From NCBI RefSeq assembly GCF_024172125.1, contig NZ_JAMZEA010000016.1, forward strand, positions 124,001 to 188,000: a stretch of 64,000 bases of DNA, in the 5' to 3' direction. Made by a program: the position numbers and the translations under genes. Within the stretch, counting starts at the first letter, position 1. Each line of letters starts with the position of its first letter. Shown here piece after piece: positions 15,300 through 22,818 of this stretch. This DNA comes from Actinomadura rupiterrae (GTDB lineage Bacteria; Actinomycetota; Actinomycetes; Streptosporangiales; Streptosporangiaceae). Below the pieces are notes generated by a model. It made no database searches. It had not been told where the DNA came from and saw only the letters and a program-made list of their open reading frames with translations.

Positions 15300-15863
15300 C
15301 TATCGGGGAATGGGCCGGGTCATCGCGTCGTAGATCGGCGACTCGGAAGCATGCTTGATCTGGCCGATGATCTCGTAGCCCCATCTCAGGTACGCGTCAT
15401 GCGCGGGTTCGTTGTCGGGAATGCAGGTGAGTGCGGACCACTGCTGACCGAAGTCGAGACTTCGTTGCGCCACCCACTCGTCATGCAGTCGTCGCCCAAC
15501 CCCAGTCCCGCGCCATGCGTCGCGGACCAGCAGTTCGCGCAGCCAAGCCACCCGCCCTGCCTCGACGTCCTGGCGCAGCAATGTGTCTGACTGGCCGCTG
15601 ACCTGTGACCACCAGGGCGCGTCCACAGGCAGGGTGGCCCCGTACACGAACCCGATCACGTCATGTCTGTTGTGAGCGGTGATCACTTGGAACTCCGGCG
15701 CATCCATCGCCAGGTCGATCCGGGCGCGGGCCGTTTCCGGCGAGAAGAACGGGTCGCCTGCGTACGGCGGCACGGAGTAGACCTCGACGTATGCGGCAAG
15801 CACGTCTTCGAAGACCTCGCGCGCTTGGCCGCCGGTGTAGAGCTGGAGGGTGTCATCGGCCAT
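15300..15863 (-). CDS. GNAT family N-acetyltransferase
   Basis: A 187-residue protein with the GNAT fold. LRELLVRDAWRGTGVGRRLH is the acetyl-CoA binding motif A (R-G-T-G-V-G), and a late NEPAHDAYLRWGYEIIGQ segment is motif B. The N terminus contains AYVEVYSVPPYAGDPFF, shared in pattern with the decayed copy just downstream. The acetyl acceptor cannot be predicted. It is 32 bases downstream of the XRE-TPR regulator gene on the same strand, probably one transcript. Confidence 0.87.
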   Translation of the reverse strand: MADDTLQLYTGGQAREVFEDVLAAYVEVYSVPPYAGDPFFSPETARARIDLAMDAPEFQVITAHNRHDVIGFVYGATLPVDAPWWSQVSGQSDTLLRQDVEAGRVAWLRELLVRDAWRGTGVGRRLHDEWVAQRSLDFGQQWSALTCIPDNEPAHDAYLRWGYEIIGQIKHASESPIYDAMTRPIPR

Positions 15864-15895
15864 TGCGAGGTCGCTCCGTTCGCGGTCCGGGCGCT

Positions 15896-17173
15896 CTAGG
15901 CGGTTAGCGCTCTGATCCGCTCCGTCGTATCACGGACCTCGGGCATGCTGCGATACGGGTCGAGGGCCGCACCTACGGCTCGAATCTGGGCGCGGGCCCG
16001 CGCGGACGACATCCCGCCTTCGACGAGGGCCAGAGCGCGGCCTGTGGCGTCACAGGCTCGATCGAGTTCCCCGTGCCGGGCGGCGGCGAACGCCAGCCGT
16101 CCCAGGCCCATGCCGCGGTTGCGGGAATGAGCCTCGTCTCGTTCGGCGCAGGCCCGCTCCAGGAGGGAGATGGCCTGTCGGTGTTGTGCGAGGTCGGTTC
16201 GGCACATGCCTTCGAGAGTGGCCATCTCCGGGTCGTTAAGGAACTCGGTCCAGTCCGGATCGTGGTCCCGAGGGCCACGGCTGTACGCCTGGTGTGCTCG
16301 CCGCAGTGCATCGTTGCAGGGGTCGGTCTTGCCGAGCTTGGCGTGCCCCTGCGCCTCACGCATGAACAACAGGGCCCACGCCCGCGAGCTGGCGTGGTTC
16401 TCCTTCGCTTTCTTCAGCGCGCTCGTGGAGAACTTCACCGCTTCGCGGCCCTTGCCGAGGTCAACCGCTTGCCTGGCCATGTTCGACAGGGTGCGCATGG
16501 CCAGCCAGTCGTTCTGGGTGATCGTGGCTCGGTTCAGCGCCTCAGAGAAGTAAACCCGGGCTTCGTCGTGCAGGCCCGCGTCGTAGGAGAACCATCCAAG
16601 GGTGCTGGTGAAATCACCAGCGAGGGAATGGAGCTGCTGCTCGATCGCATCGTCGTAGTTCCCGAGGTCGATCAGACGGAGTACGTAGGCGAGTTGGCCT
16701 CGGCCGAGCCACCACAGGCGGTCGGCTCCGAACCGCTGGTCCATTTCGATCAGATCCTGAGCGCTCTTCTGGAGCAGTTCGATCTCGGCGGTCCCGACAT
16801 TGGTGGACGCGCCGATCGGCTCTGCCGAGGCCAGCCACGGCAGGCCCCCGACGACGCTGAGGCCGACGGCTGCTCCAGCCGCACCGAGCAGGGCACGGCG
16901 GCTCACCGGCACGATGGTTCCGTCTTCAAAAAGCGGCCCTTCTTCGACGTTGTGCACCCTCGCGAGGTACATGCGGTAGTCCACACGGGGCTTGTGGTTC
17001 CCTGCTTCCCAATCCCAGACGATCTGATGCGCCAATGATCGTATTGCGGTCTGCCGCAGCTCCTTGGGGAACGCGGCCTTCATCTCCTGAGCCTGCCTGC
17101 TCGGGGTCCACCCGCGCTCAAGGCGGAGAGTTTTCAGGCTGATGGCCCAAGCAGGTCGGGAGTCGCCGGCCAT
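15896..17173 (-). CDS. XRE-type regulator with TPR region
   Basis: A 425-residue protein from ATG 17173 (a GGAA-containing site precedes it; ATG 17191 is less likely). Residues about 10-65 form an HTH-like domain with LKTLRLERGWTPSRQAQEMK and HQIVWDWEAGNHKPR. SRRALLGAAGAAVGLSVVGG is a hydrophobic segment after a twin-arginine-like motif near residue 95. The remainder is TPR-like helices (DDAIEQQLHSLAGDF, SRAWALLFMREAQGHAKLG). This architecture recurs in actinobacterial regulators that sense small signals. The promoter region carries tandem repeats at 17242-17283. It heads an operon with the GNAT gene. Confidence 0.85.
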   Translation of the reverse strand: MAGDSRPAWAISLKTLRLERGWTPSRQAQEMKAAFPKELRQTAIRSLAHQIVWDWEAGNHKPRVDYRMYLARVHNVEEGPLFEDGTIVPVSRRALLGAAGAAVGLSVVGGLPWLASAEPIGASTNVGTAEIELLQKSAQDLIEMDQRFGADRLWWLGRGQLAYVLRLIDLGNYDDAIEQQLHSLAGDFTSTLGWFSYDAGLHDEARVYFSEALNRATITQNDWLAMRTLSNMARQAVDLGKGREAVKFSTSALKKAKENHASSRAWALLFMREAQGHAKLGKTDPCNDALRRAHQAYSRGPRDHDPDWTEFLNDPEMATLEGMCRTDLAQHRQAISLLERACAERDEAHSRNRGMGLGRLAFAAARHGELDRACDATGRALALVEGGMSSARARAQIRAVGAALDPYRSMPEVRDTTERIRALTA

Positions 17174-17241
17174 GGTTCCTGCGCCTCTCATTGTGTAGAC
17201 AGGTCCACTGCCATTGAAGTGGCTCAGCCCTACATCTACCG

Positions 17242-17283
17242 GGCTTCTACAAACTTCTCCACGGCTTCTACGAACTTCTACAC
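17242..17283. promoter_or_regulatory. Tandem 21-bp repeats upstream of XRE-TPR gene
   Basis: GGCTTCTACAAACTTCTCCAC and GGCTTCTACGAACTTCTACAC (the second copy starts at 17263) are adjacent and agree at 19 of 21 positions. Internally they are CTTCTAC-like half-sites every 10 or 11 bp. They lie in the divergent gap between the XRE-TPR gene and the small-protein operon. The second copy runs into ACCCGG, as does the arm of the operator at 4322-4342. Confidence 0.65.
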
Positions 17284-17508
17284 CCGGCTCCCCTGCCTCC
17301 GACCGGCTTTGAACGCCTTCACTTGACTTGCCTGATTACAGGCAGGCAAGCAGAAGGACGGCCCTGGGCCGGCGGGCGAACGCCGGGGCTCCCAGGGCCT
17401 TGGCCCGATGGAGGTCGGACCCATGAGGAAGCGTAAGACCCCGACAACTTGGACACTGCGGTGATTGCCACTCTCGGCCCCCGCTGCGAGACGGGCGGCA
17501 TTTCCGCG

Positions 17509-17832
17509 ATGGACTTCTTCCCACCCGCCCATCCGAGCTGGCCGACACCCGAGACCAAGCTCGGCGAGCTGGCCGCCCAGCTGAAAGCGCGCGCCATCGA
17601 GGTCGTCACTTACGACAAGGACCACCCGACGGTCGCGATCACCGCTTTCTGGCCGAGCCAGCCCGACGTGGCGTGCACCAACGTGAGTGCCGAACCCACC
17701 GCACAGCCTCGGGAAACCTGGTTCTTGACCGGCACCGAGCACCGGGGCCTCACCGAGGAATCCGAGCCGATCGCGCCCGTCCGGCCGATGTGGGACGCGG
17801 TCCAGGAGGTTCACAGGAGGCTGCGTCGATGA
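17509..17832 (+). CDS. Small unknown protein, first gene of a four-gene coupled operon
   Basis: About 107 residues from ATG 17509; GTG 17461 and TTG 17449 are alternative starts, none with a strong ribosome binding site. It contains LGELAAQLKARAIEVVTYD, DHPTVAITAFWPSQPD and ETWFLTGTEHRGL, then a C-terminal helix AVQEVHRRL. The pattern (helix, P-x-V/I strand, W-F-x-T-G-T, closing helix) is repeated in the protein at 18245, so the two look paralogous. No catalytic motif is seen. It is coupled by ATGA to the next gene. Confidence 0.6.
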   Translation: MDFFPPAHPSWPTPETKLGELAAQLKARAIEVVTYDKDHPTVAITAFWPSQPDVACTNVSAEPTAQPRETWFLTGTEHRGLTEESEPIAPVRPMWDAVQEVHRRLRR

Positions 17833-18248
17833 ATCCCGGACCGATCACCAGCCGCACACCCTACGACTGGCTCCAAGCCCTCACGCTCGAACTGGAGCAG
17901 CTCGGGGTGGCCACCACGCTGCACAACTCCCCCGCCGGTCCGCTGCTGGCCGTCACCTCCACCTTCGACAAGGCACTGGACTGCGAGATCGTCTGCGAGG
18001 CCGGGCCCGGGGAGGCGCAGCCGGTGTTCTGGCAGCGCCGCCCCAGCACCAGTGCTGGCCTTGGTTCCAGCTCGGCCAAGCAGCAGGTCGGGCTTCCTCT
18101 CCCGTACGCGGATCCGGCGCGGGCGGCATCCTGGTTGGCGCGTGCGGTATCGCACGCGCCCCGTCCGATCGCCCGCCCCGACGACTCGGTCCACCCGCAC
18201 GCTGAAACGGCGGACGGCGTGATGGCTGATGGGGGGTGCTCCTGGTGA
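17829..18248 (+). CDS. Small unknown protein, second gene of coupled operon
   Basis: A 139-residue protein whose ATG overlaps the preceding stop. The N-terminal half (YDWLQALTLELEQLGVATTL, LLAVTSTFDKALDCEIVCE) has the same helix-then-strand layout as its neighbours. The middle (PVFWQRRPSTSAG) and the Ala-rich helix ASWLARAV follow, and the C-terminal third is low in structure. It is not recognised. Its stop overlaps the GTG of the next gene. Confidence 0.6.
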   Translation: MNPGPITSRTPYDWLQALTLELEQLGVATTLHNSPAGPLLAVTSTFDKALDCEIVCEAGPGEAQPVFWQRRPSTSAGLGSSSAKQQVGLPLPYADPARAASWLARAVSHAPRPIARPDDSVHPHAETADGVMADGGCSW

Positions 18249-18652
18249 GCGCCGATCTCCCGCGTCGCCGTCCCGGCGAGGCCCTTGATCTGGAGCAGCG
18301 ACGCCGGGCGCTCGGCCGCGCCGCCCCAGACACCGTCTCCCCTCCCCCTGGGCATGGCACGGAGTCGGGCAAGCCGCTGATCGCCGATCGGGGCACGACC
18401 ATCACCCATCTCTCGCGGTTGGGGATGCATCTGGCTTCCCACGGCCTGAGGACAGAGTTCGATCCCGTGAAGCCCGCCATCACGGTCGGCCGCGCCGACG
18501 GTTCCGCGCGAATCCTGGTCACCGGCGGCCTGAACCCCGACGACCGGACCAGCTGGTTCTACACCGGCACCGGCCCCGACCTCGCTCCGCTGGCCCCGTT
18601 CGGCGCGTACGTGACCGCCTGTGAGCAGCTCGGCGAAAGGTTGCCCTCATGA
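18245..18652 (+). CDS. Small unknown protein, third gene of coupled operon
   Basis: A 135-residue protein from GTG 18245, overlapping the preceding stop. After a basic N-terminal 50 residues, the C-terminal part has ITHLSRLGMHLASHGLRTEF, KPAITVGRADGSARILVTGG and RTSWFYTGTGPDL, closely echoing the layout of the product at 17509. A shared small fold is likely. No known enzyme motif is visible. The stop overlaps the ATG of the next gene. Confidence 0.6.
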   Translation: MSADLPRRRPGEALDLEQRRRALGRAAPDTVSPPPGHGTESGKPLIADRGTTITHLSRLGMHLASHGLRTEFDPVKPAITVGRADGSARILVTGGLNPDDRTSWFYTGTGPDLAPLAPFGAYVTACEQLGERLPS

Positions 18653-19350
18653 GCGGCGCGGCCAGGCTCTGGCCTCAGCGTCGCCTCCTGCACGGCCGGC
18701 CCCTGCCGTCCACTCCCGCCTCGCAGGCCGGGTCTGGTCCGGTTCCCGTCGATGCGGCGCGCGAGGAGTGGGGGCGGCAGGCCCCGGCGGTCGGTGATGT
18801 GGCCGAGTCGACCTGGATGGCCGCCGCCACGCGCCCGCCCCTCCAAGTCCCGCCATCTGCACCCGCCGACGGGTGGAGGCACCCCACTCCCGCGCTCGCC
18901 GCCCTGCAGACCAGCCCCCGCACGCCCAGCGGCGCGCGTTCCCAAACCGCGCCCGCTCCCGCCCCCGGATTCGCGATCAGGAGAGCGCCGGGCCAGACCG
19001 AGCCTCGCCCCGCGCCCGGTGAGGTCTTTCGCCCCGTGGACGTCACCGGCCGGAACAGCGGCAGTGTCGCCCTGCATCGCATCGGCGAGCTCCTGCGCCC
19101 GTTCCAGACGCGGGCGGCCTGGCCCGGCACCCTCCCCAACGACCCGGCGCTCGAACTCCTCGCCGCCTGCGAGCTGGCGCGGCTACGCGCGGCGCACCCC
19201 CATTGGGGGATCGTCTACCAGCCGTTCGCGCGCGCCTGGATCGCCCTCTGCGACGGCGGCCAGGTGCTGGTCGTGGGCACCCCGCAAGAACTGGACACCG
19301 CCCTGCGGTCTGCACCGGCCTCGCCCGCCCGGATGGCGCGGCCGAGCTGA
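18649..19350 (+). CDS. Unknown protein with proline-rich N terminus, fourth gene of coupled operon
   Basis: A 233-residue protein. Residues 1-135 are proline- and alanine-rich and probably disordered. Residues about 145-225 are ordered: LHRIGELLRPFQTRA, LELLAACELARLRAAHPHWG, then FARAWIALCDGGQVLVVGTP and a closing helix. The C-terminal pattern again fits the small helix-strand-W-strand-helix layout of the other operon members. Its function is unknown. A hairpin at 19411-19456 follows within 60 bases and may end the operon. Confidence 0.6.
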   Translation: MSGAARLWPQRRLLHGRPLPSTPASQAGSGPVPVDAAREEWGRQAPAVGDVAESTWMAAATRPPLQVPPSAPADGWRHPTPALAALQTSPRTPSGARSQTAPAPAPGFAIRRAPGQTEPRPAPGEVFRPVDVTGRNSGSVALHRIGELLRPFQTRAAWPGTLPNDPALELLAACELARLRAAHPHWGIVYQPFARAWIALCDGGQVLVVGTPQELDTALRSAPASPARMARPS

Positions 19351-19410
19351 AACCACCGGCCAGGCCACCACGACCTCCCCCCATGAGTCGGTGGCCTGTC
19401 CTTCCCCTGG

Positions 19411-19456
19411 AGCCGGTCCGGGACGCTTTGATCGGCGTCAACGTCCCGGACCGGCT
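19411..19456 (+). terminator. Hairpin with 15-bp perfect stem, copy 1
   Basis: AGCCGGTCCGGGACG and CGTCCCGGACCGGCT pair perfectly around a 16-base loop, followed by a pyrimidine tract (CCCCTCCCCCTCT). It lies just downstream of the four-gene operon and could terminate it. A related hairpin with the same CCGGTCCGGG core and pyrimidine tail lies at 19723-19758. Confidence 0.55.
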
Positions 19457-19494
19457 CCCCTCCCCCTCTGATGAAGCCGGTCCTCATACACGCC

Positions 19495-19735
19495 ATGGAT
19501 TCGAATCCGCAGAACATCACCGCGGCAGACCTCGCCACGACCATCGTCCAGCTCCGCCCTCCAAGGCCACCTCACCATCGGCGCACCCGCCGGGTGCATG
19601 GCCGTGCCGCGGCAGGAGCCGGCCGCTGTCCTGCCTCCCGACGTTCGACCGCAGTAGCGACGCGATCTGGTTCACACCGCCGACTGGCTGGTCCTGTTGC
19701 AGCAGGGAGATACCAGCCGATCACCGGTCCGGGGC
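19495..19735 (+). pseudogene. Decayed small gene upstream of the STAND ATPase
   Basis: An ATG at 19495 begins MDSNPQNITAADLATTIVQL. A plausible continuation, LQGHLTIGAPAGCMAVPRQE, is in another frame, which then meets a TAG at 19655-19657 before reading VHTADWLVLLQQGDTS. The pieces have the composition of a small coding gene broken by one frameshift and one nonsense codon. The original family is not recognised, and the call rests on composition only. Confidence 0.35.
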
Positions 19736-19758
19736 GTCCGTGACCGCCCCGGACCGGT
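19723..19758 (+). repeat. Hairpin with 14-bp perfect stem, copy 2
   Basis: ACCGGTCCGGGGCG and CGCCCCGGACCGGT pair perfectly around an 8-base loop and are followed by TCCCCTTCCCCTCT, mirroring the element at 19411. It lies about 40 bases upstream of the STAND gene start. It could be a leader structure or attenuator for that gene, or a second terminator left by duplication. Confidence 0.5.
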
Positions 19759-19795
19759 TCCCCTTCCCCTCTATCTCCATGGACCCCCCACTGAC

Positions 19796-21829
19796 ATGAG
19801 CGTCTCGAACAACCGCGTGGACGCGGCACACGCCCAGACGGTCGTGCAGATCTCGACCGTTCACGGCCCGATCAACATCGACACCTCTCCCTGTATCCCG
19901 GCGGTGCCCCGGCAGCTGCCACCCACCGGGCCCCTGCACGACCGCGACGCCCTACGCGCCGCCATCACCAGCCACCTCAAGGAGTTGCGGCCGCTGCTGG
20001 TCCTCACCGGCCCGCCAGGGGTCGGCAAGACGCTCCTGGCCTCCCACATCCTCACCCAAGCCGAGGGCGGGCAGCTGCACGCCGACCTGTCCACCGGCTC
20101 CGCCTCTCTGACCGCGATCCGCTCGGGGTGGCTGCGCGCGCTCGGTGTGCACCGCGACCTGGTCCCCGACGACGAGGCTCAGAACCGGGCGCTGTGGTAC
20201 ACCGTCACCGCCCAGCGCGGCGCCAACGTCCTGATCGACGGCGCGACCCTGGCCGAACAGGCCGTCGCGCTGCGCCCCGCCGCCGGGGCGGCCATCGTCA
20301 CCAGCCGCCACCCGCTACCGGAATTGACCAGCATCGGCGCCCGGCACTTCCAGGTACCGCCGCTGGCGCCCGCTGAGGCCGTCGAACTGCTGCGCGACGC
20401 GCTCACCCGCGCGGGACACCTGACCGCTCTCCTGGACGATGCGGCGCTCACCGAGATGGCGGAGGCGTGCGGCGGCCTGCCGCTCGCGCTGCACCTGACC
20501 GCCGCCAACGCCGCATCCACTACCGCAGCGACCGGTCCTGATAAGCGCCCGCCCAACGTCTCGGAGTGCTCTGTGAGCAGCCCCTATTACTCCCTCAGCT
20601 CCCCCCTCGCCCGCGCGTGGCGGCTGCTGACGCTCATGCCCGCCGGCGACTTCGACACCGAAGCGGCCGCCGCGCTGCTGGGCGCCAACCCAGAGGAGAC
20701 CCGCCAGATCCTGGCGGCGCTGCACACGGCGCGCCTGATCGAGGTCACCCGGCAGGACGGCCCTACCCAGGTCCGCTGGCAGATCCCCGATGCGCTCCAG
20801 CCGACCGCCGCCGAGGCCCGCGACCGGGACGAGCCGATCGGCCTGCAGGAGCAGGCGCTGACTCGGCTGCTGGACTGGATCCGGCCCGCCGCCGAGTGGG
20901 CCGCCGCGTGCGCCACCCCCTACCGCGTCTGGTCCCAGCACGTTCTTGCCGCCAACCGCGGCGGCCCCGACCGGCCCGAACTCACCGCCCCCGCAGCACT
21001 GGGCTGGCTGGCCGACCAGCACGAGCTGATCACCGGCTGCCTCCAGATCGCCGAAGACCGCGGCGCGTTCCACCTGGTGATCGCACTGGCCGCGACCGGG
21101 TGGCCGCTGGCACTGCACCACCTGATCGACCCGCAGCACTGGTTCACCGGCGACCAGGCCGCGCTCCACGCCGCCGAACTCCTCTCCGACACCGAAGCAG
21201 CCGCCAGAGCGCTGGACCGGCTCGGGGTCTGGGGCCGCCGCACCGGCAACCACAACCGGGCCATCGACTACCTCACCCGCGCCGCCGACCAGTGGGCCCT
21301 GCAGGGCACCCCCTTCCGGCAGGCCGAGTCACGCCGCCGGATCGGCCACGTCCACCTCACCCAAGGCCACATCGAAGAGGCGTTGGAGATGTTCGAACGG
21401 GCCCGGTCCGCCTTCGAGCAGATCCACTCCGACCAGGGCCGCCGGAGCCTCGGCCTCACCTTGGTCGACATCGCCACCGCACACCTCACCTCCGACCACC
21501 TCACCCCCGACCAGGGCCCGCATGCGCACGAGGCGTTCGCCGCTGCCGAACGCGGCTACGAATTGATCCTCGCGCACGCGCCCCTCGATCAGACCTCCCA
21601 GGCCCGTGCGCTGGTGGTGCGCGGCGAGGCGGCGGCCCGGCTCGGCCTTCCCCAGGCGGTCGACGAGCTGCGGCGGGCGCTGGAGTTGGCCGAGCAGGCC
21701 GGGGCTGTATCGGTGCGGATCAGCGCGATGAGCGCGCTCGCCCAAACCCTCCTCCGGCTCGGCGAGGAGGACACCGCCGCCGCCATCATGATCGAGCGGC
21801 ACAAGCTCGCCACCGGACTCCGCTCATGA
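19796..21829 (+). CDS. STAND/NB-ARC ATPase with TPR repeats
   Basis: A 677-residue protein from ATG 19796. Residues about 10-30 (AQTVVQISTVHGPINI) match the short effector-associated tag seen before NB-ARC domains in actinobacteria. The nucleotide-binding module has LTGPPGVGKTLLAS (Walker A), NVLIDGATLAEQ (Walker B region), IVTSRHPLP (sensor) and GGLPLALHL (GLPL motif). A winged-helix-like region follows, and then about 300 residues of TPR-like helices (NRAIDYLTRAADQW, EEALEMFERARSAF). STAND proteins act as signal-triggered switches in regulation or defence. No nuclease, protease or DNA-binding effector domain is evident. Confidence 0.85.
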   Translation: MSVSNNRVDAAHAQTVVQISTVHGPINIDTSPCIPAVPRQLPPTGPLHDRDALRAAITSHLKELRPLLVLTGPPGVGKTLLASHILTQAEGGQLHADLSTGSASLTAIRSGWLRALGVHRDLVPDDEAQNRALWYTVTAQRGANVLIDGATLAEQAVALRPAAGAAIVTSRHPLPELTSIGARHFQVPPLAPAEAVELLRDALTRAGHLTALLDDAALTEMAEACGGLPLALHLTAANAASTTAATGPDKRPPNVSECSVSSPYYSLSSPLARAWRLLTLMPAGDFDTEAAAALLGANPEETRQILAALHTARLIEVTRQDGPTQVRWQIPDALQPTAAEARDRDEPIGLQEQALTRLLDWIRPAAEWAAACATPYRVWSQHVLAANRGGPDRPELTAPAALGWLADQHELITGCLQIAEDRGAFHLVIALAATGWPLALHHLIDPQHWFTGDQAALHAAELLSDTEAAARALDRLGVWGRRTGNHNRAIDYLTRAADQWALQGTPFRQAESRRRIGHVHLTQGHIEEALEMFERARSAFEQIHSDQGRRSLGLTLVDIATAHLTSDHLTPDQGPHAHEAFAAAERGYELILAHAPLDQTSQARALVVRGEAAARLGLPQAVDELRRALELAEQAGAVSVRISAMSALAQTLLRLGEEDTAAAIMIERHKLATGLRS

Positions 21830-21894
21830 CTCCCCAATAGCCGCGCCGCCGGCGCGATACCGCCAGGCCGATTCACCGGCCGGAAGGTTGACGC

Positions 21895-22413
21895 GTGGAC
21901 GTTCTCAGAGACGGGCGCTGGTGGACCTATGTAGCCGAACTGAGTGAGGCGTTCCAAGTCGAGCGGATCACCGGCGATGGCGAGCGTCGCGTGTGCTGGG
22001 GCAATCAGGTCGTCGGCCGTACCGCCCAGGCAGCCGGGCGCTGGAGGTGCTGCGGCCGGGACGATGTCGAGCTGTCCAACGGCACCGACGACGAGCCGTT
22101 CCCGTCGGCCGCTGCGGCTCTGGTTCGGGCTCGGGACGCCTGGTAGCTTCGGCCGGCCCGGACCAGTCACCTGTTCGGCGACTGCTATTGGCTCGAACCC
22201 CGCGCGGGCGATGTGGTGTTGCTGCGGCTGGCCGGATGTACCTCGGGCCGCTCCGAGCCCAACGGCGACGGCGGGTGCCGGACGTTCAACGACGATGCCG
22301 GGCCGCTTCCGCAGGACGGACGTCCGCACCCGTCCTACCTGAGCGGCCTGCTGGCGAGGCGCATGGACTGCAACCTGCACTTCCCCACCGCATCCTTCGC
22401 AACCCGCTCATAG
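21895..22413 (+). pseudogene. Small unknown gene interrupted by an in-frame TAG
   Basis: A GTG at 21895 starts an 83-codon frame with RDGRWWTYVAELSEAFQVER and a Cys-rich middle (VCWGNQVVG, RWRCCGRDD), ending at TAG 22144-22146. The same frame then stays open to 22413 and reads SHLFGDCYWLEPRAGDVVLL and GDGGCRTFNDDAG, which has coding character. One protein of about 170 residues split by a nonsense codon is the simplest view. The family is not recognised. If the first part is expressed alone it would be an 83-residue protein. Confidence 0.5.
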
Positions 22414-22818
22414 GCTTCCGCAGTCCGTTGCCTGGGGAACGAGCGCGGACCAGTTGCGCACCGAGGGCTCACCGCTGGGGGCCGCGACCTCCCCGGCCTC
22501 CGCTCGCGCGGAGAGAACGGGCCGTTGTCGGCGATCGGCGCGAGGATGTCCGGACCACCTCCGCTCGAGCGGAGGTGGTCGGGCGACCATAGCGAGACGC
22601 TGGCTCGGGAGGAAGTTCTCTCCAGACGCGTCAACACCTTGCTGCGGCACGTATCTGGAGCGGTAACGTCTCAGCCTTCGGGCCAGCGTTCACGATGAAC
22701 CGCCGACGAGCGCCTGCGGGACCATACAGAGGGGACGGTCACCCCATCATTGGAGTCAGCGCCGAGTACCTCGGCGCGTCCTGCCAGCCCGGGTGCCCCA
22801 CCTGGATCGGAGAGCGTC
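22414..22818. other. Intergenic stretch with a 28-bp perfect palindrome
   Basis: No gene is supported. GACCACCTCCGCTC at 22553-22566 is followed directly by its exact reverse complement (to 22580), a loop-less 28-bp palindrome centred on CTCGAG. A shorter related hairpin, CTCCGCTCGCGCGGAG, lies at about 22499-22514. The palindrome could be an operator, a cruciform or a terminator for the upstream decayed gene. Confidence 0.6.

Noticed and set aside
17242..17283. Tandem repeats as a CRISPR or plasmid iteron array
   Set aside because: Only two adjacent copies without spacers and no cas or replication gene nearby; position between divergent genes favours an operator.
19495..19508. GGATTCGAATCC resembling a tRNA T-arm
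   Set aside because: No acceptor stem, anticodon arm or D-arm can be placed around it; it is a short palindrome inside a degenerate coding stretch.
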